Shown here: positions 7,974-16,325 of the stretch, piece by piece
Layout: every line of letters begins with the position of its first letter
Position numbering within the stretch: position 1 is the stretch's first letter
NCBI RefSeq assembly: GCF_050875635.1
Contig: NZ_JBPAOH010000028.1
Location: forward strand, 1 to 64,000
Source: Hassallia sp050875635
GTDB lineage: Bacteria > Cyanobacteriota > Cyanobacteriia > Cyanobacteriales > Nostocaceae
DNA length: 64,000 nt
Reading direction: 5' to 3'
Made by a program: the position numbers and the translations under genes
Notes under the pieces: model-generated
Database searches by the model: none
Seen by the model: only the letters and a program-made list of their open reading frames with translations
Told to the model about the DNA's origin: nothing

Positions 7974-9122
7974 ATGTTTAAAAAATATCAACTTTGTCAG
8001 TGGTTTCTTTGCACCTCCAAGATGGTGCTGTTTTCTTCCTCTGCGTTTTTGCTGCTTGTGACATCAACGTTTATACCAGCAAGCAAGCTGCTTGCCCAAG
8101 AAAATGTTGTCACTCAGGATTTAGAAGCAGCTAGTTATTATCAGCAGGGAGTGATGCGCTATAACCGCAATGATTTAGTGAGTGCTGAATATGCCTTTCG
8201 GCAAGCGTTGCAGCGAGATCCAAATTTGGGGCTGGCACGCAATTACTTAGGTAATATTTTTTTACAGCAAAATCGCTTAGAGGCAGCGGTGCAAGAGTAT
8301 GCAGAAGCGATTAGGATGAATCCTAATTTGGGCGAGGCGTATTATAACCTAGCTTTAGCCTTGCAAAAACAAGGACAAAAAGAAGCGGCAATTACTGCTT
8401 ATCGCCAAGCGTTGGTGATAGAGCCAACAATGGTTGCAGCGCATTATAACTTGGGATTGGCACTGTATGAACAAGGTCAGCTAAAAGAAGCGATCGCCGA
8501 ATATCAGCAAGCAATAAATCTTGATAGTAGTAATGCCAATGCATATTTTAATTTAGCGATCGCCTTACAACAGCAAGGTGAAATACCGCAAGCGATCGCC
8601 GCTTATCGTCAAGCGGTGCAGCTAAATCCTAAAAATGCCAGCGCTTACTCTAATTTGGGCAGTCTGCTAGCCAATCAAGGTCAAGCTTCAGAGGCTGTTA
8701 CCGCTTACAAGCAAGCACTTAATCAAAATCCTAAGAATGCTTTAGCTTATTACAACTTGGGAGTAACTTTTTACAATCAAGGCGATATTAACAAAGCTAA
8801 CGCAGCATTTAAACGCGCTCGCAATGAATACCGCGAATTAGGCAACCTTTTAGAAGCTAATAAAGTTGAGCAACTAATGCTGCAAATTGCCCAAAAGAAA
8901 AGCCAACCTGAAGTTACTCAAACCTCAAATCCCTCGGAAACACCAACTTCTATTAACAATCAAGAAACACCAAATCAACCAGAAACTCCTCCAACCGAAA
9001 CACAAAGCAATCCTGGGGATGTACCAATTTCAGTTGAACAACAGCCCACCTTGCAGCCAGAAATGCCAAATCTACCACAAACCCCTCTAGAAACTCCAGC
9101 GAACCTGGGTGGGAAGGGGTAA
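7974..9122 (+). CDS. Secreted TPR-repeat protein
   Basis: The start is set at ATG 7974, because the upstream in-frame ATG at 7881 falls inside a tandem-repeat array. The 382-residue protein then begins with a basic stretch and a hydrophobic segment (MVLFSSSAFLLLVTSTFIPA) ending near KLLAQE, a likely signal peptide. About seven TPR units of 34 residues follow (for example AEAIRMNPNLGEAYYNLALA), covering roughly residues 55-295. A Pro/Thr/Gln-rich tail (PSETPTSINNQETPNQPETP) forms the last 80 residues and is probably disordered. TPR arrays bind protein partners; the partner is unknown. The gene ends in a repeat hairpin facing ktrA. Confidence 0.75.
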   Translation: MFKKYQLCQWFLCTSKMVLFSSSAFLLLVTSTFIPASKLLAQENVVTQDLEAASYYQQGVMRYNRNDLVSAEYAFRQALQRDPNLGLARNYLGNIFLQQNRLEAAVQEYAEAIRMNPNLGEAYYNLALALQKQGQKEAAITAYRQALVIEPTMVAAHYNLGLALYEQGQLKEAIAEYQQAINLDSSNANAYFNLAIALQQQGEIPQAIAAYRQAVQLNPKNASAYSNLGSLLANQGQASEAVTAYKQALNQNPKNALAYYNLGVTFYNQGDINKANAAFKRARNEYRELGNLLEANKVEQLMLQIAQKKSQPEVTQTSNPSETPTSINNQETPNQPETPPTETQSNPGDVPISVEQQPTLQPEMPNLPQTPLETPANLGGKG

Positions 9123-9243
9123 TGGAAAGTGGGGAATGGGGCAATGGGCATGGGGCATGGGGTATCGGGCATGGGGCATGGAAAAAATCTCCCATTGCCC
9201 ATTGCCCATTGCCCATTGCCCATTGCCCATTGCCCATTGCCCA
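9123..9243. repeat. Heptamer-repeat hairpin between convergent genes
   Basis: G-rich ATGGGGC units (9123-9180) are followed by seven or so CCCATTG units (9191-9243). The halves are complementary and lie exactly between the ends of the convergent TPR and ktrA genes. The transcript would fold into a long hairpin that could work as a bidirectional terminator. Confidence 0.75.
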
Positions 9244-9247
9244 ATTT

Positions 9248-9943
9248 CTAAATTGGCAAACGATTAATATCTTTGTTGCAGCCAATAACTACTATTGCTG
9301 AACCGCGCTCTAGATAATTACTTGGGTCAGGATTAATGATAAATTTACCATTGTGACTCATTGCCAGCAAATTCAACCCATAGCGGTTACGAAGTTGAAC
9401 TTCGGCGATAGTTTTACCATGAAATTCATCAGGTACAATAATTTCGACAATGCTGTTATCTGGGTCAAGGTCAAATCTATCTAGGATTGAAGGCTTGGTG
9501 AGCGATCGCGCTAATGCAGAACCTGCCTCAAACTCCGGAAATACAACGTGATCTGCCCCCACACGTTGCAACAGCTTGCAGTGAACTTCACTAGAGGCTT
9601 TGGCTACTACGTGAGGTACACCACCCTCCTTGACGTTTAGCGTGGTAATGATACTTTCTTGAACGTAGTTTCCAATCGCCACAATTACCGTATCAAATTC
9701 AAAAACTCCAGCTTCTTTCAATGCAGCGGGTTCCGTTGAATCTAATTGCAAAGCATGACCAACTAGTTGCTCTGTCAATGCGTCGGATACCCGCTTTTGA
9801 TTAATATCTGTTGCCATTACTTGGTAGCCTAGTTTATGCAGCGTGGAACATACCGAGCGACCAAAGCGACCTAAGCCAATTACGGCAAATTGGCGGTTAT
9901 CGTGACGTAGATTGCGAAAAAAACCTAACGATGACAGATTCAC
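9248..9943 (-). CDS. ktrA: Potassium channel regulatory subunit KtrA (RCK domain)
   Basis: The 231-residue protein is a TrkA/KtrA-type cytoplasmic gating ring subunit. Residues about 17-140 form an RCK-N Rossmann domain with GLGRFGRSV and the acidic residue at the end of the second strand (ATDINQ). It should bind NAD(H) or ATP/ADP. Residues about 150-231 form the RCK-C domain (GKTIAEVQLRNRYGLNLLA). It gates the membrane subunit encoded just upstream on the same strand (10196-11530), 252 bases away, so the two probably form an operon in the order ktrB-ktrA. In cyanobacteria, Ktr takes up K+ during osmotic stress. Confidence 0.88.
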   Translation of the reverse strand: MNLSSLGFFRNLRHDNRQFAVIGLGRFGRSVCSTLHKLGYQVMATDINQKRVSDALTEQLVGHALQLDSTEPAALKEAGVFEFDTVIVAIGNYVQESIITTLNVKEGGVPHVVAKASSEVHCKLLQRVGADHVVFPEFEAGSALARSLTKPSILDRFDLDPDNSIVEIIVPDEFHGKTIAEVQLRNRYGLNLLAMSHNGKFIINPDPSNYLERGSAIVVIGCNKDINRLPI

Positions 9944-10195
9944 AGTTGTTTTCCTTATTTTACCTGTCTGTATCTAAAACAAAAAATACTCAAATCGAAC
10001 TCATGATAACTTTATTTCTACCTGATAAAGTTACATTTTATCAGTTCGGTATACATATATTTAATTATTGATTATTTATTATCATGATTTTTATAACTAA
10101 TACAAGGTGTGCAAAAATAGAGATACATCTCTAATAAAGAAAAAATTGAAAGTATAAGCCTTTTACCTTTTTAATTTTTATTTTTTACTTTTTTA

Positions 10196-11530
10196 CTAGC
10201 CCACGAGTACATTTTCTTCTGGATAGCGAATTCGGCTAGGACGGGGGTCTCCTAGTACAGCGGACATTAGTAGTAAAACACCGACTCTTCCAATATACAT
10301 TGTCATAATTAAAATTAGCTTCGCTGCTATAGTTACATTTGCGGTGATTCCTGTAGACAGACCAACTGTAGCAAACGCTGAAACTACTTCAAACATAATT
10401 TGAATAAAATCTAATTCTGGATCGGTGATACTAATTAAAATTGTCGAAACAATCACGGTTGTTATTGAACCTAGCAATACACCAACAGCTTTCAAAATTA
10501 AAGATGTTGCTATTTTGCGTTCATATAATAAAACTTCTTCTTTTCCCTGGAGAATGGTTTTTGTACAACTGGTAATAACTCTCAACGTTGTTGTTTTTAT
10601 ACCGCCTCCTGTACCACCGGGACTTGCACCAATAAACATCAGCGCAATCGTAATAAACAAACCAGCATTTGTCATCTTGCCAATATCAATGGTGTTAAAG
10701 CCAGCAGTTCTGGGAGTCACTGATTGAAACCAAGCAACTAATAATTGCTCGCGAAAACTGAGATTACCAAAGGTTTGAGGATTTCTGATTTCTATAGCCC
10801 AAAATACAATTGTTCCTATTAATAAAAGGAAGATGGTGGTGATTGTAGCAACTTTAAAATCTAAAGAAAATACTAAGTTGACTGTTTTTTTGGTAAGGCG
10901 ATCGCGTAACCAAAAGTACATTTCCAAAATAACTTGATAACCAATCCCGCCAAAGATAATCAAGCCTGTGATAGTAAAGACGACTAAAAAAGATGATTGA
11001 TACCCAATCAAGTTATCTTTAAACAAACTAAAACCCGCATTATTCCAAGCATTCACACTATGAAAAATAGCTAACCAAAGTCCTTGACTCCATCCATACT
11101 TGGGAACAAAAGCTGGTAAAAGTAAAAATGCCCCAGTAATTTCAAAAATCAAAGTTGTCGCAATGATTGAGCGAATAACTTGCGTGCTACCACTCATTCC
11201 CGGTCGGTCTAAAGCTTGTTGAATCGCCATTTTATGTCGCAAATCAAACTTACGCCCAACTAGCAAAATCAGAAAAGTTGTGGTTGTCATGTAGCCCAAC
11301 CCGCCAATTTGAGCTAGTAAAACAATAAACAACTGTCCCCAAAAGGAAAAATAAGTACCAGGATCTACTACTGATAAACCTGTAACGCAAACTGCGGATG
11401 TGGAAGTAAATAATGCCACAATTAAGTCATTCCACGTACCATTGCTGGTAGAAAAAGGCATCATCAGTAAAATCGTTCCCACAGCAATCACAGCGAGAAA
11501 TCCCAAGCAAATTGTGCGAGCAACAGTCAT
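10196..11530 (-). CDS. ktrB: TrkH/KtrB family potassium uptake membrane subunit
   Basis: The 444-residue integral membrane protein has the fourfold membrane-loop-membrane layout of K+ translocating subunits. Each of the four pore loops carries the key glycine: VCVTGLSVVDPG, WNNAGFSLF, PRTAGFNTID and ATVGLSTG. The membrane gate region after the third loop is glycine-rich (GASPGGTGGGIKTTT), as in KtrB. It takes up K+ with Na+ or alone under control of the KtrA ring encoded next. The KtrE subunit known from Synechocystis is not present in this window. Confidence 0.9.
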   Translation of the reverse strand: MTVARTICLGFLAVIAVGTILLMMPFSTSNGTWNDLIVALFTSTSAVCVTGLSVVDPGTYFSFWGQLFIVLLAQIGGLGYMTTTTFLILLVGRKFDLRHKMAIQQALDRPGMSGSTQVIRSIIATTLIFEITGAFLLLPAFVPKYGWSQGLWLAIFHSVNAWNNAGFSLFKDNLIGYQSSFLVVFTITGLIIFGGIGYQVILEMYFWLRDRLTKKTVNLVFSLDFKVATITTIFLLLIGTIVFWAIEIRNPQTFGNLSFREQLLVAWFQSVTPRTAGFNTIDIGKMTNAGLFITIALMFIGASPGGTGGGIKTTTLRVITSCTKTILQGKEEVLLYERKIATSLILKAVGVLLGSITTVIVSTILISITDPELDFIQIMFEVVSAFATVGLSTGITANVTIAAKLILIMTMYIGRVGVLLLMSAVLGDPRPSRIRYPEENVLVG

Positions 11531-11656
11531 ATCAAGGTAAAATTTAGAAATTTGAATTTTTACGATCGCTCCTGAAGTAGGGCTGACTCTCCCTGAAAAT
11601 AAAAATACCCTTATTTAATTAAAAACACACATGGTAGCCTACCAATATGTTTGATT

Positions 11657-11803
11657 AGGGCAATGGGCATTGGGCAATGGGCATGGGGCAATGGGCAATG
11701 AAAATAAAAATAAGCTAGACGTATTTCACTTGGACGATGCCCTCCTTTGCCCGATGCCCATTGCCCTCCTTTGCCCGATGCCCCAATACCCATTCCCCAA
11801 TAA
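11657..11803. repeat. TTGGGCA/TGCCCGA short tandem repeats
   Basis: GGGCAATGGGCATTGGGCAA-type heptamers (11658-11700) are followed by complementary GCCC-rich heptamers (11737-11800). The pair lies directly before the ATG of the methyltransferase gene at 11808, so the gene's leader may be strongly folded. Confidence 0.7.
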
Positions 11804-11807
11804 ATTC

Positions 11808-12650
11808 ATGAGTGCAACACTTTACCAACAAATTCAGCAGTTTTACGATGCTTCCTCCGGTCTGTGGGAAGAAATTTGGGGCGAACATATGCACCACGGC
11901 TACTACGGTGCAGATGGAAAGCTGAAAAAAGACCGCCGTCAAGCGCAAATAGACTTAATCGAAGAATTACTCAAGTGGTCGGGGGTGCAGCAAGCAGAGA
12001 ATATCCTCGATGTAGGTTGTGGAATTGGCGGTAGTTCTCTGTACTTGGCAGAAAAGTTTAATGCTTCTGCAACCGGAATTACTCTGAGTCCCGTGCAAGC
12101 CGCTAGAGCCACGGAACGCGCTCAAGAGGCTGGTTTGAGTGGTAGATGTCATTTTCAAGTGGCGAATGCTCAAGAAATGCCCTTTGCTGAAGATTCTTTT
12201 GACTTGGTTTGGTCGCTGGAAAGTGGCGAACATATGCCGGATAAAGCCAAGTTTTTACAAGAGTGTTATCGGGTGCTAAAACCTGGTGGAACTTTGATTA
12301 TGGTGACTTGGTGTCATCGTCCGATTGATGAGTCACCGCTGAGTGCCGATGAACAAAAGCATTTGCAGGATATTTACCGAGTGTATTGTTTGCCTTATGT
12401 GATTTCTTTGCCTGAGTATGAAGCGATCGCACGCAAACTCCCATTACAAAATATCCGCACTGCTGATTGGTCTATTGCTGTTGCCCCATTTTGGAATATA
12501 GTAATTGATTCGGCGTTCACTCCCCAAGCAATTTTCGGATTACTGCGATCGGGTTGGAGTACTATTGTTGGAGCGCTATCGCTGGGGTTAATGCGTCGTG
12601 GTTATGAACGTGGTTTAATTCGATTTGGATTGTTATGTGGAAATAAATGA
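11808..12650 (+). CDS. Gamma-tocopherol methyltransferase
   Basis: The start at ATG 11808 gives 280 residues; the longer frame to 11670 reads through a repeat array and is rejected. The N terminus (YQQIQQFYDASSGLWEEIWG, then EHMHHGYYG) and the SAM motif DVGCGIGGSSLYL match the cyanobacterial enzyme Slr0089 and plant VTE4 as I remember them. VWSLESGEHMPDK, VTWCHRPID and YCLPYVISL match as well. It methylates gamma- to alpha-tocopherol with SAM. It is followed 97 bases downstream by homogentisate phytyltransferase, the committed step of the same pathway. This supports the assignment over the MPBQ methyltransferase alternative. Confidence 0.88.
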   Translation: MSATLYQQIQQFYDASSGLWEEIWGEHMHHGYYGADGKLKKDRRQAQIDLIEELLKWSGVQQAENILDVGCGIGGSSLYLAEKFNASATGITLSPVQAARATERAQEAGLSGRCHFQVANAQEMPFAEDSFDLVWSLESGEHMPDKAKFLQECYRVLKPGGTLIMVTWCHRPIDESPLSADEQKHLQDIYRVYCLPYVISLPEYEAIARKLPLQNIRTADWSIAVAPFWNIVIDSAFTPQAIFGLLRSGWSTIVGALSLGLMRRGYERGLIRFGLLCGNK

Positions 12651-12720
12651 GGGATTGGGGAATGGGGAATGGGGAATGAATGATTACCAATTATCGATTA
12701 CCAATTACCAATTACCTATT
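12650..12720. repeat. GGGGAAT and ATTACCA short tandem repeats
   Basis: GGGGAAT heptamers are followed by ATTACCA/ATTATCG heptamers between the two tocopherol genes. Same repeat class as elsewhere in the window; no gene here. Confidence 0.6.
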
Positions 12721-12747
12721 CTTTTTAATTGAAAATCAAAAATTATT

Positions 12748-13680
12748 ATGAGTCAATTTTCTAAGCACGGGTCTTTCAATTTTCTGGGTGGCTGGTTGTA
12801 TGCTTTTTGGAAGTTTTCCCGTCCACACACGATTATTGGCACTACTTTGAGTGTGTTGGGTTTGTATTTGATTGCTAGCGCTACATCATCTTCTTTTCCG
12901 AGTTTAGGGCAACTTTTTTCGGCATGGATTGCTTGTCTGTGTGGCAATGTTTATATTGTCGGGCTGAATCAATTAGAAGATGTGGAAATAGACAAAATTA
13001 ATAAACCTCATTTGCCAATAGCAGCGGGAGAATTTTCGCGCCGCACCGGACAATTAATTGTAGGTATTGCTGGTATTCTCGCACTAGCTATAGCGTGGCT
13101 GGGTGGACCGTTTTTATTGAGTTTGGTAACTATTAGTTTGGCGATTGGGACGGCTTATTCTTTACCGCCAATTCGCTTAAAACAGTTTCCTTTTTGGGCG
13201 GCTTTGTGTATTTTTAGTGTGCGCGGGGCTGTTGTTAATTTGGGGCTGTTTTTGCACTTTAATTGGCTGTTGCAAACAAATAAAGGAATTCCGTCTGCGG
13301 TGTGGGTTTTGACGGTGTTTATTGTGGTGTTTAGCTTTGCGATCGCTATCTTTAAAGATATCCCTGATATGGAAGGCGATCGCCTCTACAATATCAGTAC
13401 TTTCACTCTGCAACTCGGTCAAAAAGCTGTGTTTAATCTGGCTCTTTGGGTGTTAACTGTTTGCTATGTTGGTATGATTTTAGTGGGTGTGCTACGTCTT
13501 GCAGAAGTTAATCCAGTTTTCGTGGTAATTACTCATCTGGCGACGCTGGGTTTAATGTGGTTTAAAAGTAAGTCGGTTGATTTGCAAGATAAAAGCGCGA
13601 TCGCTAAATTTTATCAATTCATCTGGAAGCTGTTTTTCGTCGAATATCTGATTTTCCCTATTGCTTGTCTTTTAGCTTAA
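12748..13680 (+). CDS. Homogentisate phytyltransferase
   Basis: The 310-residue UbiA-superfamily membrane prenyltransferase has about eight to nine helices. The first Asp-rich motif is NQLEDVEIDKINKPHLPIA and the second is KDIPDMEGDR; both bind Mg2+-diphosphate. SRPHTIIGTTLSVLGLYLI at the N terminus and FYQFIWKLFFVEYLIFP at the C terminus match Synechocystis Slr1736 closely. It condenses homogentisate with phytyl diphosphate to 2-methyl-6-phytylbenzoquinol, the committed step of vitamin E synthesis, in the thylakoid or plasma membrane. It ends 4 bases before the next gene, a small TPR protein. Confidence 0.92.
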   Translation: MSQFSKHGSFNFLGGWLYAFWKFSRPHTIIGTTLSVLGLYLIASATSSSFPSLGQLFSAWIACLCGNVYIVGLNQLEDVEIDKINKPHLPIAAGEFSRRTGQLIVGIAGILALAIAWLGGPFLLSLVTISLAIGTAYSLPPIRLKQFPFWAALCIFSVRGAVVNLGLFLHFNWLLQTNKGIPSAVWVLTVFIVVFSFAIAIFKDIPDMEGDRLYNISTFTLQLGQKAVFNLALWVLTVCYVGMILVGVLRLAEVNPVFVVITHLATLGLMWFKSKSVDLQDKSAIAKFYQFIWKLFFVEYLIFPIACLLA

Positions 13681-13684
13681 CATC

Positions 13685-14164
13685 ATGTTAGAAATTCCCT
13701 CAACTTCAATTTTTGCTATAGCTGTAGTCATTCTCGCTATCGCCATTTTGATGTATTTTTCGGCGAAAACTTTGATTACTTCAAATTTGTTTCAACAAGG
13801 AGTAACTCTTTATCAACAAGAAGATTATCCAGGTGCAGAAGCGATTTTTCGCAAAGTAATTTCGATTAACTCTACTAATGATGTGGTTCGCTTGCTGTTG
13901 GGAGATGTTTTGGTGCAACAAGGTAATTTAGAATCAGCAGCGGAAATCTTTGGTGAAGTGATTAATCGCAGTCCCAAATATGCTGATGCTTACTTGCGTT
14001 TGTCTAATGTTCTCATGCAACAAGAGAAACGAGAAGAAGCGATAAAAAACCTGCAATTAGCTAAAGATTTATTGCAAAAACAACGACAAACCGAAAAAGT
14101 TGAGAAAATAACTCAATTATTAGATAAAATGAAAGCTAGATCAAGTAAATTATCTGAGATGTAA
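13685..14164 (+). CDS. Membrane-anchored TPR protein
   Basis: The 159-residue protein starts with a hydrophobic anchor (IFAIAVVILAIAILMYFSA, residues 9-27). Three TPR-like helical pairs follow, at residues about 37-145 (FQQGVTLYQQEDYPGAEAIF and onward). It starts 4 bases after the phytyltransferase stop codon and is probably co-transcribed with it. The link to tocopherol synthesis is inferred from position only. It is shorter than the two large TPR proteins nearby. Confidence 0.65.
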   Translation: MLEIPSTSIFAIAVVILAIAILMYFSAKTLITSNLFQQGVTLYQQEDYPGAEAIFRKVISINSTNDVVRLLLGDVLVQQGNLESAAEIFGEVINRSPKYADAYLRLSNVLMQQEKREEAIKNLQLAKDLLQKQRQTEKVEKITQLLDKMKARSSKLSEM

Positions 14165-14211
14165 TTCAAGACAAAGTAAGCATTTAAACCAAATGTAAAT
14201 ATTTTAGTAAA

Positions 14212-15444
14212 ATGCTGAAAACAACAAGTTTGCTGACTGCAACTATTATCAGCTTATGTTTGACAAATCTTAATACTGCTTTTGGTGTGATTGTCAGCGT
14301 AGGTGAACAAAACAAACCAGACGCTTCAGAGAGGATAGCACCTTTTAACAAAAACGCAGTTGCTAGCTTTGAGGAAGGTGTAAATCTTTATGAACAAGGA
14401 GATTTAAAAGGATCGGAAGCAGCTTTTAGAAAAGCAATCGAGTTGCAACCAAACTTTGCTAAAGCTTATATTGGTTTGGGAAATACTCTTGACGATCAAG
14501 GGAAGTCAAGTGAAGCGATCGCTAGTTACAAAAAAGCGATTAGTCTAGAACCAGAAGAATCTGGAGCATACTTTAATTTGGGTTTGACTTTAGCACGGCT
14601 GAATAGATTAGATGATGCGATCGCTCAATATCAAAAAGCCATCAGCCTCGATCCAAAATATGTAAGAGCTCGCTATAACTTAGGCAATGCTCTCTACAAT
14701 CAAGGTAAGCTAACAGAAGCGATCGCACAATATACAGAAACGATTCGCCTAGAACCCAATTATGCACCAGCATTAGCACATTTGGGAAATGCTTTGTACG
14801 ATCAAGGCAAAATCTCTGAAGCGATCGCACAATATCAAAAAGCTATTAGTCTTGAACCAAAATATGCAGCCGCTCACTATTATTTAGCAACTGCATTGCA
14901 CGGACAAGGTAAAATAACAGAAGCAATCGCTGAATATACAGAAGCCATTCGCCTAGAACCAACAAATCCAGCAGGTTACAGCGGTTTAGGACAAGCTTTA
15001 GAAATTCAAGGCAAAAAAGAAGAAGCGATCGCTCAATATAGAAAAGCAATTAGCCTCAATCCCAAATATGTATCGGCTCATTACAACTTAGCGTCAGCAT
15101 TATACGATCAAGATAAGCTAACAGAAGCAGTCGCTGAATATACAGAAACAATTCGCCTCGATCCCAAGTATGTACAAGCTTACAACGGTTTAGGAAATGC
15201 GCTAGACGATCAAGGTAAACCAAGTGAAGCGATCGCTCAATACAAAAAAGCCATCAGCCTCGATCCAAAGAATGGCTACGCCTATTATAATTTAGCAGTA
15301 ACTTTAGGAAGGCAACAACAACTAGATGATGCGATCGTTGCTTTGAAAAAAGCCAGAGAATTATTTCAAGCGCAAGGAAACTCCAAGATGCTTGAACGAG
15401 TTGATCGGCTATTCCAAAAAATCAACACTACACAAATAAATTAA
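14212..15444 (+). CDS. Secreted multi-TPR protein
   Basis: The 410-residue protein has a likely signal peptide (residues 1-26, LLTATIISLCLTNLNTAFG). About nine near-identical 34-residue TPR units follow between residues 47 and 390. They alternate between a QYQKAISLDPKY type and an EYTETIRLEPNY type, which suggests recent duplication of unit pairs. HIP1 sites (GCGATCGC) recur at the same place in most repeats, always encoding EAIAQY. The function is probably as a protein-protein scaffold in the periplasm or membrane; the partner is unknown. Confidence 0.75.
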   Translation: MLKTTSLLTATIISLCLTNLNTAFGVIVSVGEQNKPDASERIAPFNKNAVASFEEGVNLYEQGDLKGSEAAFRKAIELQPNFAKAYIGLGNTLDDQGKSSEAIASYKKAISLEPEESGAYFNLGLTLARLNRLDDAIAQYQKAISLDPKYVRARYNLGNALYNQGKLTEAIAQYTETIRLEPNYAPALAHLGNALYDQGKISEAIAQYQKAISLEPKYAAAHYYLATALHGQGKITEAIAEYTEAIRLEPTNPAGYSGLGQALEIQGKKEEAIAQYRKAISLNPKYVSAHYNLASALYDQDKLTEAVAEYTETIRLDPKYVQAYNGLGNALDDQGKPSEAIAQYKKAISLDPKNGYAYYNLAVTLGRQQQLDDAIVALKKARELFQAQGNSKMLERVDRLFQKINTTQIN

Positions 15445-15463
15445 ACTTTTAATCTTAATTCGT

Positions 15464-15526
15464 CGTAGTGAGCGGTTTACCGCTCAAAACTAGTCTTTTA
15501 AGCACTCTCCGTGCTTACTACATTAG
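15464..15526. repeat. Interspersed nested palindrome upstream of cobA
   Basis: TGAGCGGT-tt-ACCGCTCA (15469-15486) is followed by AAGCAC-tctcc-GTGCTT, and GTAGT/ACTAC blocks enclose both. A second TGAGCGGT-tc-ACCGCTCA occurs at 45517-45534. This is an intergenic repeat, so the frame that runs through it into cobA should not be read as its N terminus. Confidence 0.6.
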
Positions 15527-15563
15527 ATCGCGTTTATCTGCGGTTAAAAATCCTCCAGAAGTC

Positions 15564-16301
15564 ATGACTAAACAAAAAGGTAAAGTCTACCTCGTAGGTG
15601 CAGGATTAGGAGATGTCGCATACCTCACCGTCAAAGCTTATCATCTCTTAGCTCAGGCAGAAGTTTTAGTTTACGACGCTTTAGTAGATGCCCAATTATT
15701 AGAATTAGTACCATCTGATTGTCTCAAATTAGATGTAGGCAAACGCGGTGGGAAACCGAGTACACCGCAAGTTGAAATTAACAACTTACTCGTCAAACAT
15801 TGTCAGCAAAATCAACAAGTTGTACGCTTAAAATCAGGCGATCCGTTTATTTTTGGACGCTGTACTTCGGAAATTGAAGCTTTAAAAAAAGCAGGTTGTC
15901 AGTTTGAAGTGATACCAGGAATTTCCTCAGCTTTAGCAGCACCCTTACTTGCAGGAATTCCCCTGACAGATCCGGTTTTAAGTCGATGTTTTGCAGTGTT
16001 TACAGCGCATGAACCAGAAGCTTTAGATTGGGAAGCGCTATCACGTTTAGAAACGCTGGTAATTTTGATGGGAGGGCGAAATTTACCTGAAATTGTACAT
16101 CAATTGCTGCGGTACGGGCGATCGCGTTTAACACCCATTGCTATTATCCGTTGGGCGGGTACTCCCCAAGAAAAAATTATCATAGCTCAACTTGGCAATA
16201 TTCTCCAAGAAACCGCTCAAGAATCTTTATCACCAGTGGTAATAGTCATTGGGGAAGTTGTCGGCTTACGCAGATACCTACAATCTGAGAATATAGACTA
16301 A
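15564..16301 (+). CDS. cobA: Uroporphyrinogen-III C-methyltransferase
   Basis: From ATG 15564 the protein has 245 residues, the usual length of a single-domain SUMT. The motifs are KGKVYLVGAGLGDVAYLTVKA (glycine-rich SAM loop), VLVYDALV, RLKSGDPFIFGR and EVIPGISSALAAPLLAGIPL. It adds two methyl groups from SAM to uroporphyrinogen III to form precorrin-2, leading to sirohaem and cobalamin. An upstream in-frame ATG at 15468 lies within an interspersed palindrome and was rejected. It is followed 24 bases later by hemD, whose product makes the substrate, so the pair is a functional unit. Confidence 0.9.
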   Translation: MTKQKGKVYLVGAGLGDVAYLTVKAYHLLAQAEVLVYDALVDAQLLELVPSDCLKLDVGKRGGKPSTPQVEINNLLVKHCQQNQQVVRLKSGDPFIFGRCTSEIEALKKAGCQFEVIPGISSALAAPLLAGIPLTDPVLSRCFAVFTAHEPEALDWEALSRLETLVILMGGRNLPEIVHQLLRYGRSRLTPIAIIRWAGTPQEKIIIAQLGNILQETAQESLSPVVIVIGEVVGLRRYLQSENID

Positions 16302-16325
16302 GACAATTCTCCGCACACCGAAACC

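Noticed and set aside
11670..11807. Upstream in-frame extension of the gamma-TMT gene
   Set aside because: It translates the GGGCAAT repeat array, and homologues start at or near the later ATG.
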